From an uncultured Bacteroidales bacterium (GTDB lineage Bacteria; Bacteroidota; Bacteroidia; Bacteroidales; Paludibacteraceae), in assembly GCA_900321605.1 (NCBI GenBank), contig ONWR01000008.1, positions 1 to 62,108 of the forward strand: a stretch of DNA of 62,108 bases, read 5' to 3'. The first letter of the stretch is position 1. Every line of letters starts with the position of its first letter. Below the pieces are notes generated by a model. The model saw only the letters and a list, made by a program, of their open reading frames with translations, was not told where the DNA came from and ran no database searches. A program made the translations under genes and the position numbers. Below, in pieces: positions 41,981 through 49,316 of the stretch.

Positions 41981-44533
41981 ATGAAAAAGGTACGAGACAT
42001 AGTATTTGTGGTATTGTTGCAATTAGCGTTTTGTACACCTGTTGAGGGTGCGCAGAATGACTCGTTGGCGTTGGACAGCGCCCAGATAGCGATGATCGAC
42101 AGTTTGGAAAGGATGTTCACGCTGGAAGAGGTGGTGGTGACCGCCGAAGAGCGTACCGACCGCAGTAGTGCCTCGATCATCAACAAAGAGGCGATGCAGC
42201 ATATTCAGCCATCCTCGTTCACGGACATCCTTCAGACCCTGCCGGGCGGAACGACCAAAGATCCGAACCTGACGAGTGCCAATACGATTCGTCTTCGCGA
42301 GGCTACGAACGGTGCTTCCGGCAGCGAGTACGATGCCTCTTCGTTGGGTACCTCTTTCGTCATTGACGGCGCACCGGTCAACACCGATGCGAACATGCAG
42401 TACGTGCAGTCCGATGCCAGCGGAGCCGACTCCAAACGAAACAGCGTAGGAGCCGGTGTGGACATGCGCACGATCTCGACCGACGACATCGAGAAAGTGG
42501 AGATCATCCGAGGCATAGCCGGTGCTGAATACGGCGATGTCACCTCGGGCGTGGTGAAGATCGAACGAACGAGCAAACCGACCCCTTGGCGGGCACGATT
42601 CAAAGCCGACGGGTTCAGCAAGCTGCTTTTCTTCGGCAAAGGATTTGAAGTGAAGCCTCGTGAGACCGACGCTAAGAGGAAGGAGACGATACTCAATTTT
42701 AGTGTGGATTATCTGAACGCCAAAGCCGATCCGACCAACACCTTGGAGAACTACCAACGTATCACCGGTTCCGTTAGGTTGCAACAGAAATGGGAGGTAC
42801 AGTCCTTCCGGTTGCAACTCCAGAGCCATTTGGACTACACGGGTAGCATCGATCGCGAAAAGATAGATCTGGATATTCATCGAAACCGCGAAGACAGCTA
42901 TTCCAGCGAGTACCATAAGATCAGTTGGAACAACACCTTCCGTCTGAGGCAGAACGATGTGCCTTGGTGGAAAATAAGCATGCAAGCGAATATATCCGGC
43001 GAGATAGACCGTATTCGTCAGACTCGTTTCATTCAACTGACAACCCCGAAGAACCCTGCTATCGACAACATGCAGGAAGGGGAAGCGACGGTCGGTTTGC
43101 TGCCCTACAAATACGTAGCCAAACACGAGGTAGAGGGTCTGCCGCTGAATGTGTTCATTCGTCCGAAAGCAGAGTTTTTCTTTTCTACTTGGCGGTTAGA
43201 GCACAAAGCCAGTTGCGGTATCGAATGGCGATACGCCAAGAACTTCGGCAGGGGGCAGATCTATGATCTGAGCCGACCGCTTAACTACTCGTCGAGCCTG
43301 CGTCCCCGTGCGTATTCCGATATTCCGGCTACGAATCAGTTAGCATGGTATATCCAAGACGACATCACTTTTCCGGTACACGAGCATGTGAGTATCGATC
43401 TGAATATCGGTTTGCGCGGCACTTCGCTTTTAGGTCTCAACAGGGACTATGCCATCAGCGGTAAGTGTTACTTAGACCCGAGAGCGAATATCGGTATTAA
43501 CTTTCCGTTCTCGAAAGGCAAGGTGTATATAGCCGCCTCTATCGGTCAGCACACGAAGATGCCTACTCTCTTGCAGCTGTCTCCGAACAAGCTCTATATG
43601 GATCTGCAGGCTACCGATGTCCCCATTGCGCCGACCGACACCACGATGCAGATCTACACGCGTATCATCAATCCCACCAACTACGACCTGCGTCCGGCAA
43701 GGAACTTGAAATGGGAAGTGAGAGCTGGATTAGACATCCAAAAACATAAGCTGAGTATCACCTATTTCGAGGAGGACATGAAAGATGCGTTTAGGGGTCT
43801 GATGCAGGTAGAGGCACTCCACTACTCGATAGGCACCAAGGCCTACGATCGGCTGCTGACCTACTCCATGACGACGAACGGCAGCAGGGTCTATAAGCAA
43901 GGGGTCGAATGGCAGTACCAAAGCCCGCGTATCAAAGCCATCTGCACGCGGTTCACGATCAACGGAGCATGGTTAAGGACGGTATATAGTAACAGCGAAC
44001 GGATGTACTCCACGGAGAAGAGTCCGGGAGTAGTGAACGGCGTCAACGTGCAGGATCATTATATCGGTCTGTACAACTGGACGGAGGGATATATCCGTGA
44101 GAGTCTGAACAGCAACCTCGTAGCAGACGTACATATAGCCAAGATCGGTCTGACGGTCAGCGCCACGTTCGAGATGACATTCTTCACCGCTTCGAAGACC
44201 TTGGAGAAGAACGGTCGTCCGGAAGCCTATATCGCTTCCTCCGACGGAGTGTTGCATCCTTATACCGCCGCTTCAGAACAAGACGCGATCCTCAAGACCT
44301 TGGTTTTTGACTATAACTCGGGACTTTTTGAGAGGCGGACGGTGCCTTTCGAGGGCTATCTGAACCTGCGCGTACAAAAGACGATCACTAAATATGCGAC
44401 GATAGCGCTGTACGTCAATAAGCTCTTGGACGTACTGCCGGACTATCAGGTGAGCGGACCCGACGGCGGCACCGTCACTATCCACCGCACCGCAAGTCCC
44501 TATTTCGGCATGGAGGTGAATTTAAATATTTAA
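41981..44533 (+). CDS. TonB-dependent outer-membrane receptor
   Basis: Start at ATG 41981, giving a signal peptide (MKKVRDIVFVVLLQLAFCTP) and 850 residues. The TonB-box-like EEVVVTAEERTD precedes a plug domain (IINKEAMQHIQPSSFTDILQ, VDMRTISTDDIEKVEIIRGI, AGAEYGDVTSGVV) and a long 22-strand-type barrel ending YFGMEVNLNI. It lacks the N-terminal carboxypeptidase-like domain of SusC proteins. DUF4876 lipoprotein and DUF6850 barrel genes follow, a conserved Bacteroidales grouping thought to import an as yet undefined nutrient; a Cys/His-rich lipoprotein at the end hints at a metal. Confidence 0.9.
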   Translation: MKKVRDIVFVVLLQLAFCTPVEGAQNDSLALDSAQIAMIDSLERMFTLEEVVVTAEERTDRSSASIINKEAMQHIQPSSFTDILQTLPGGTTKDPNLTSANTIRLREATNGASGSEYDASSLGTSFVIDGAPVNTDANMQYVQSDASGADSKRNSVGAGVDMRTISTDDIEKVEIIRGIAGAEYGDVTSGVVKIERTSKPTPWRARFKADGFSKLLFFGKGFEVKPRETDAKRKETILNFSVDYLNAKADPTNTLENYQRITGSVRLQQKWEVQSFRLQLQSHLDYTGSIDREKIDLDIHRNREDSYSSEYHKISWNNTFRLRQNDVPWWKISMQANISGEIDRIRQTRFIQLTTPKNPAIDNMQEGEATVGLLPYKYVAKHEVEGLPLNVFIRPKAEFFFSTWRLEHKASCGIEWRYAKNFGRGQIYDLSRPLNYSSSLRPRAYSDIPATNQLAWYIQDDITFPVHEHVSIDLNIGLRGTSLLGLNRDYAISGKCYLDPRANIGINFPFSKGKVYIAASIGQHTKMPTLLQLSPNKLYMDLQATDVPIAPTDTTMQIYTRIINPTNYDLRPARNLKWEVRAGLDIQKHKLSITYFEEDMKDAFRGLMQVEALHYSIGTKAYDRLLTYSMTTNGSRVYKQGVEWQYQSPRIKAICTRFTINGAWLRTVYSNSERMYSTEKSPGVVNGVNVQDHYIGLYNWTEGYIRESLNSNLVADVHIAKIGLTVSATFEMTFFTASKTLEKNGRPEAYIASSDGVLHPYTAASEQDAILKTLVFDYNSGLFERRTVPFEGYLNLRVQKTITKYATIALYVNKLLDVLPDYQVSGPDGGTVTIHRTASPYFGMEVNLNI

Positions 44534-44535
44534 AG

Positions 44536-44556
44536 TTGAAAGTTGAAAGTTGAAAG
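44536..44556 (+). repeat. TTGAAAG x3 before the DUF4876 gene
   Basis: Three perfect heptamers between the receptor stop and the lipoprotein ATG at 44564; the reverse complement is the word inside yggS. Confidence 0.85.
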
Positions 44557-44563
44557 TTTAGAG

Positions 44564-45751
44564 ATGAAAAAGATATTGTACATAGTGCTTTGCAGCTGTT
44601 TGGTTTGGACGGGCTGCGAGAAGAAAGATCCGGTGCAGACGGCTGAGTTGAGCGTGGTGCTGCAGATGGAAGGGGTCACGAAGATAAGCGACGTGGTCAT
44701 TTCCGCCCATGACGTCAACATGAACCGAGATTACAGCGAGTCATCCACCACGATCTCACTGCCGTTGGGGTACTACGACCTGACGGTAAACGCTTTGGGT
44801 GACGGTCAGCCTATACGTGCCTATAAACGCGGCGTGAAGGTAGAGCGAGACTGTACGGTGGAGATGACGGCGGATTGGGTAGCAGACAGAACGGATGATT
44901 TTGTGTTGGCGGAGATCTTCTTTGCCGGCACAGAGACACCGGAAGGCAAACGGTATATCGGCGATAAGTACTTCGTGGTCTTCAACAACAGCACCGACGC
45001 CCTCTATGCCGACGGACTGATCCTCGTGGAAGCCGACCTCAACTCGGTGCAGAAATACGATTTGGGAGACCATGATTTTCGGGATCGGTATTTTGCCGTG
45101 GATGCCATGTACCGTATTCCGGGTAAAGGCGATGAGCATCCGGTGGCTCCCGGGAAAGCCTTGCTGATAGCGGATAACGGCATGGATCATACGGCAGCCA
45201 ACAGCAACTCGTTCGACCTGAGCGATGCGGATTACGAATGGTATGACGTCTCGTCCAGCGCCGGTGCTACCGATGTGGACAACCCTGCGGTGCCGAATAT
45301 GGACAAGCTCTACTGCTATACCTACACCATCTGGGTGCCGCACAATCAAGGACACAAGTCCTTCGGTCTGGCGAGGTTTCCGGAAGGAGTTACCGCAGAG
45401 CAGTATTTCGCGACCGACTCGCTCTATCTCAGTTACAACTATGAGTTAGTGACCTCAGCCGGTACGTTCTCGCAATCGAAGAAATCGTACGTCCTGCCCA
45501 ACGAATGGATTGTGGATGCGGTGAATATGGCACCGTCCGAGACTTTCCAGTGGCTCACATTCAGCGACAAACTCGATGCCGGTTACGCCTATGTAGCTCC
45601 TACGGGCAGCGATGTGACCCGTTTCGGCAAAGCCGTGCGACGCAAGACCAAAGAGATAACCAACGGTCGTCGGGTACTGCAAGACACCAATAACTCCTCC
45701 GACGACTTCGAAATGGGAGTACCCGCGAATCCGAGGTACTTTAGTCGTTAG
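44564..45751 (+). CDS. DUF4876 surface lipoprotein
   Basis: The 395-residue protein begins with a lipoprotein signal (MKKILYIVLCSCLVWTGCEK, lipobox WTGC). An Ig-like N-terminal domain (VVLQMEGVTKISDVVISAHD) is followed by a lamin-tail-like region (LAEIFFAGTETPEGKRYIGD, YFVVFNNSTDALYADGLIL) and ends ADDFEMG-like (SSDDFEMGVPANPRYF). DUF4876 proteins accompany TonB receptors in Bacteroidales. The TTG at 44543 lies in the repeat tract and is rejected as start. Confidence 0.8.
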   Translation: MKKILYIVLCSCLVWTGCEKKDPVQTAELSVVLQMEGVTKISDVVISAHDVNMNRDYSESSTTISLPLGYYDLTVNALGDGQPIRAYKRGVKVERDCTVEMTADWVADRTDDFVLAEIFFAGTETPEGKRYIGDKYFVVFNNSTDALYADGLILVEADLNSVQKYDLGDHDFRDRYFAVDAMYRIPGKGDEHPVAPGKALLIADNGMDHTAANSNSFDLSDADYEWYDVSSSAGATDVDNPAVPNMDKLYCYTYTIWVPHNQGHKSFGLARFPEGVTAEQYFATDSLYLSYNYELVTSAGTFSQSKKSYVLPNEWIVDAVNMAPSETFQWLTFSDKLDAGYAYVAPTGSDVTRFGKAVRRKTKEITNGRRVLQDTNNSSDDFEMGVPANPRYFSR

Positions 45752-45822
45752 TCGTTAGTCTTTAGTCGTTGGTCTAACAGCGCAGCGGTCTAACAAGGAA
45801 ATTAAAAATTAAAAATTAAAAA
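45745..45822 (+). repeat. TAGTCGT and AATTAAA heptamers between DUF4876 and DUF6850 genes
   Basis: TTAGTCG, TTAGTCG, TTAGTCT, TTAGTCG with period 7, then AGCGCAGCGGTCTAAC, then AATTAAA x3. The reading frame of the next gene opens at the last repeat. Confidence 0.85.
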
Positions 45823-46971
45823 TTGAATTTATTAACGATACTCATAGTAATTACTTCGCTGGTGACGGATACGGCACAGACGGATCTGAGTATTTCGGGT
45901 TCGTTCGGGCAAGGCACGCAGGTCATTGAGGGCAGACAGAACGGAGGGTTCGAAGTGAACGCCCGTTCGGTATATGACATCAATGCCGTGAGTCGCGTTT
46001 TCGGAGAAGCCTCGTACACATGGCAGGACTGCCAAGAGACCCGTTGGGTCGATAACGCCGACTACCGTCAGACAGCACCCTATTGGACTGTGGACACCAT
46101 CGGCGGAAATGCACGAAGGGAGATATACTATTTCCGAGGAGGATACAGAATGCTCAAGAACCATGTGCTATGGAGTGCTGCGTTACAGTTCCGCGCCGAG
46201 CAGAGTTATCGTATGCGTGACCCGCGTGCGAAAAACAAGGTCTCTGACCTGCGCATCGAAGCGACCATCGGCTATCAGTGGAAGCGGTACGCACTGTCGC
46301 TCATGGCGTACGGAGGACGGTACAAACAGAATAACGAGATTCGTTTCTACTCCGAGTTAGGCGAGACCACGATCTACCACATGGCAAACGACGAGGAGCC
46401 GTATGCACGGTTCTCGAACAATAACAAGATCAGTTATTACAGCGGTTACCGTGCCGGTGTAGGCGTACAGCTCATCCCTACCACGGGTTTCATAGCCGGA
46501 GTGCAGTACGACTGGTTCTCGTTCACCAAAGAGCTGAGCATCAACACGCAAGTACCGATTACGGCACTGAAGACTCACACGCTCTCGGCGCAGTTCGGCT
46601 ATATAGCGACCCGTTGGCGCGTACTCGGAACGGCAGGCATAGAACTCAAACGAGGTCAGCAGTACCTCTACGGCGAAAACGCCAATAACTACTACCACCT
46701 GCTGCTCATTGCCGATAACTACAGCCGTAACTCGGTTTTGGCGAACCTCTACGGCGACTACCGTCTGTTCTTGCCCATCGGCGACCTGCTGTTTGCCGGA
46801 ACGGTGGACTACGATCAGTTCATGCAACACGTGAGGGAGAGTGTGCAAGTACGATATACCTTCCCGATCAAGAACCGCTACTCGTGGTTCGTAGCTCCCA
46901 AAGCCAGCCTGCATCAGTACGATCATGCACATAGTTGGCAGGTCGTTCTCCAAACGGGAGTAACGTTTTAA
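45823..46971 (+). CDS. DUF6850-type outer-membrane beta-barrel protein
   Basis: The 382-residue protein has a short signal peptide (LLTILIVITSLVTDTAQT) and alternating beta strands throughout (YRAGVGVQLIPTTGFIAGVQ, YSWFVAPKASLHQ, SWQVVLQTGVTF), ending in a C-terminal aromatic residue as outer-membrane barrels do. No ATG precedes the signal peptide: an in-frame stop lies at 45817 and the only start codon is TTG 45823, at the edge of the AATTAAA repeat. The native start may have been eroded by repeat expansion. Confidence 0.7.
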   Translation: MNLLTILIVITSLVTDTAQTDLSISGSFGQGTQVIEGRQNGGFEVNARSVYDINAVSRVFGEASYTWQDCQETRWVDNADYRQTAPYWTVDTIGGNARREIYYFRGGYRMLKNHVLWSAALQFRAEQSYRMRDPRAKNKVSDLRIEATIGYQWKRYALSLMAYGGRYKQNNEIRFYSELGETTIYHMANDEEPYARFSNNNKISYYSGYRAGVGVQLIPTTGFIAGVQYDWFSFTKELSINTQVPITALKTHTLSAQFGYIATRWRVLGTAGIELKRGQQYLYGENANNYYHLLLIADNYSRNSVLANLYGDYRLFLPIGDLLFAGTVDYDQFMQHVRESVQVRYTFPIKNRYSWFVAPKASLHQYDHAHSWQVVLQTGVTF

Positions 46972-46998
46972 TTAACAATTAACAATTAACAATTAATA
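46971..46998 (+). repeat. ATTAACA x3
   Basis: Perfect ATTAACA heptamers followed by ATTAATATT fill the gap between the DUF6850 barrel and the small lipoprotein. Confidence 0.8.
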
Positions 46999-47008
46999 TT
47001 TTTATTTT

Positions 47009-47452
47009 ATGAAAAAGATTTTATTTGTATTGGCAGCAGGGCTGATGGCTCTGACTGCATGCCAGAAAAAGGCAGAAGTAGCGCCTACCGTTTATTCGGT
47101 GGACGAAGTGTATGTACAAGGTGATTCGCTGGTCGGCGACACGATCTACGTAGAAGGTAACTGTTTGCACCTCTGCAAACATGGCGGTAAGAAAGCGTTC
47201 CTTCGTTCGAGCGAAGAGGGCGAGTTCATCCGTGCCAACGCAGTAGAGTTCGAGTCCTTTGCCGGAGAGTGCGTTAACAACAACGTACGCGTGTACGGTA
47301 TCCTTCGCGCAATGGAGATCCCCGTGGAGCAGCCGAAAGCCGAAGAGGCTACCGAGGAGCATCATCACGAAGGCGAAGAGGCTTGCGGTGTTTGTTCAAC
47401 CGTCAAGAAATTCTACCTCGATGCTGTTTCGTACGAAATTCTTGCAGAATGA
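47009..47452 (+). CDS. Small Cys/His-rich lipoprotein
   Basis: The 147-residue protein has a lipoprotein signal (MKKILFVLAAGLMALTACQK). The body resembles an OB-fold-like domain (GDTIYVEGNCLHLCKHGGKK) carrying a C-x3-C with adjacent His, and a C-terminal EEHHHEGEEACGVCSTVKKF with three His and a C-x2-C. Metal binding is a fair inference; the metal is not. It closes the receptor operon and is followed by heptamers and a terminator. Confidence 0.65.
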   Translation: MKKILFVLAAGLMALTACQKKAEVAPTVYSVDEVYVQGDSLVGDTIYVEGNCLHLCKHGGKKAFLRSSEEGEFIRANAVEFESFAGECVNNNVRVYGILRAMEIPVEQPKAEEATEEHHHEGEEACGVCSTVKKFYLDAVSYEILAE

Positions 47453-47506
47453 TTTGAAGATTTGAAGATTTGAAAATTTGAAAATTTGAAGATTTGAGAA
47501 TTGAAA
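47453..47506 (+). repeat. TTGAAGAT / TTGAAAAT words
   Basis: Six words of period 8 (TTGAAGAT, TTGAAGAT, TTGAAAAT, TTGAAAAT, TTGAAGAT, TTGAGAAT) follow the lipoprotein stop. Related words are inside the second TonB receptor at 50306-50345. Confidence 0.8.
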
Positions 47507-47536
47507 AACGACCCGCCTCCCGGCGAGTCGTTTTCG
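47507..47536. terminator. Terminator between convergent genes
   Basis: AACGACCCGCC (47507-47517) pairs with GGCGAGTCGTT (47522-47532) with one mismatch; T residues follow on the right and A residues precede on the left, so it can serve both strands. Confidence 0.85.
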
Positions 47537-47570
47537 ATATAATCTTATAGTTTAACAAATTATTAATTTT

Positions 47571-49181
47571 TCAATTCTCAATGCTTCCTCCAAGGGCGTT
47601 ATACAGCGTTCCGTTATGACGGATCAACAACTGTCCGTTACGGAGGATTTTCTCTGCCTTGGTGGTGTTAGCAGGGGTAGCTTCGATGCCGGTGGTAGTC
47701 TGGTCGGTCGTATCAAGTTCGACAATGAGGGAGTACCAATTGGTGGTAGTAAACTGCATTGCGTCTTCGTTCAAGAGATAATACGGAGCTTTGGATTGAG
47801 CACGAACACCGACCATGGTCTTCGTTCCGTCTGCATTACGACCTACAACCGATACCGTGGACGAACCACCTCCATGACCGATGGTATCAACCGAAACGAG
47901 CGTCATGTCCTCGTCATAATGGAGAGCCATCTGAAGACCGTTCAGCGTCTCGTGGTTATAAGCCACATAGCCGTCCACCGTCGGATAAGCAGCTACGGTG
48001 ATGTTCAGCGCATTATTAGCAGCTGGGTGTACATCGAAATCAAGGGCAGTTCCGTCCTCCTGATTGAGGATATAGACGAGACCGTGATTGAAGTTACCGG
48101 AGGTAGCAATCGTCTTATCGCCCATCGTGATAGAGCCTTTGGAGAGACCGCCGCATACGAAGATCTTACCGTCCACGAACTTAGTCTGCTGGAACTGCAG
48201 GGAACCATTAACAGCGTGATACCGGATATACTCGCGCTCCAAATTGGTGTTATAACGCGCAGCATAGATACCCGTCTCGGTACCATTACTATACGTTCCG
48301 GCTACATACAGTTTGCCGTTCTCGTAATGCAGCCCCAAAGGACGATCGTACACCAACTCATCGCTGTTGATCGCATAGCCGATATAGTCCAAGTCTTTGA
48401 ACTGATTGTTGGCAATCTGGTATTTGAGGATCACTGTATTGCAGTTACTGCTCAGAGAACCTTTCGTATTCCATGCACTACGCGGCGCGATTGAGTCGTT
48501 CCACTTAGGCAGAAGCGTATCACCCTGCAGACCGGCGATATAGATATATCCGTCTTCGTCCTGCGCAGCTCCTGCCCATGAGAAGGCTTCCTTGCGGAAC
48601 ACTTTCTTGCCATCTACCTCAATCGAGTCAAAGTTGGTAAAGGACATATTATTCGATGCCACCAACTCTCCGCTCGGACTATATACATTAAAGAAACTCA
48701 TGTACACGCCCTTACGCGTGCGGAACTTATCGGCGTAGATCAGACCTCCGTCATTCGTCACCGAAATAGCAGTATTCGACAGGTCATAGTCACCGGTGGT
48801 GTCTGCTTTAGCCCAAAGGAGATTGCCTTCGGCATCGAGTTTGGCAAGGAAGGAGTTACGCATATTGCTGTACTTCATATCACCGGTTCTGCTACCCCAC
48901 TTGGAAGCTGTAGCACCTTGATAAGCATTGCCGTCAAAGAGCAGACCGGTCTCTTCGGAAGAAGCGGTCTGGTACGAACTCAGCAGATAGAGACTACCGT
49001 CCGGTGCATAGTCCAAACTGTACAACTGAGTAGTACCCTTGGTAGCATCCGCCTGCTCATCGACCAAGGACTTGTAATAATTTAACTCGGCTCCGTGAGC
49101 CATCATGCTCAGCCCCAAGGCTGCCATCAAAAACACATTCTTCGTTGCCCCATGGGCAGTGTTGATTGTAAATTTTTTCAT
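47571..49181 (-). CDS. Secreted protein with short T9SS-like C-terminal tail
   Basis: Start at ATG 49181 (signal peptide KNVFLMAALGLSMMAHGAE after a short basic stretch). The 536-residue protein has repeated propeller-like segments (LDAEGNLLWAKADTTGDYDL, YLYIAG-like DGYIYIAGLQGDT, LHYENGKLYVAGTYSNGTE, VDGKIFVCGGLSKGS). The C-terminus KAEKILRNGQLLIRHNGTLY plus NALGGSIEN matches the tail of the 55569-57527 protein and resembles a compact type A sorting signal. A surface role is likely; function unknown. Confidence 0.65.
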   Translation of the reverse strand: MKKFTINTAHGATKNVFLMAALGLSMMAHGAELNYYKSLVDEQADATKGTTQLYSLDYAPDGSLYLLSSYQTASSEETGLLFDGNAYQGATASKWGSRTGDMKYSNMRNSFLAKLDAEGNLLWAKADTTGDYDLSNTAISVTNDGGLIYADKFRTRKGVYMSFFNVYSPSGELVASNNMSFTNFDSIEVDGKKVFRKEAFSWAGAAQDEDGYIYIAGLQGDTLLPKWNDSIAPRSAWNTKGSLSSNCNTVILKYQIANNQFKDLDYIGYAINSDELVYDRPLGLHYENGKLYVAGTYSNGTETGIYAARYNTNLEREYIRYHAVNGSLQFQQTKFVDGKIFVCGGLSKGSITMGDKTIATSGNFNHGLVYILNQEDGTALDFDVHPAANNALNITVAAYPTVDGYVAYNHETLNGLQMALHYDEDMTLVSVDTIGHGGGSSTVSVVGRNADGTKTMVGVRAQSKAPYYLLNEDAMQFTTTNWYSLIVELDTTDQTTTGIEATPANTTKAEKILRNGQLLIRHNGTLYNALGGSIEN

Positions 49182-49218
49182 ACGCAAAAAAGTTAATAGA
49201 GTTAAACTTAAAAACGAT

Positions 49219-49250
49219 GCAAAGGTACTGCTTTTTTACGACCTGCACAA
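49219..49250 (-). promoter_or_regulatory. Promoter of the T9SS-tail protein gene
   Basis: Minus strand: TTG from 49250 and TACCTTTGC at 49227-49219; the spacer (TGCAGGTCGTAAAAAAGCAG) departs from the usual ATATGTCAA but keeps GCAG before the -7 box. Confidence 0.7.
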
Positions 49251-49265
49251 TCCCCAAAAATAGTG

Positions 49266-49289
49266 AAAAAGCGCCCGAGAGCGCTTTTT
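49266..49289 (-). terminator. Terminator of the second TonB receptor gene
   Basis: AAAAAGCGC (49266-49274) and GCGCTTTTT (49281-49289) form a perfect 9-bp stem with a 6-base loop, 28 bases after the receptor stop. Confidence 0.85.
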
Positions 49290-49316
49290 CATGTTGGGAT
49301 GAATACCAAGAGGAGG

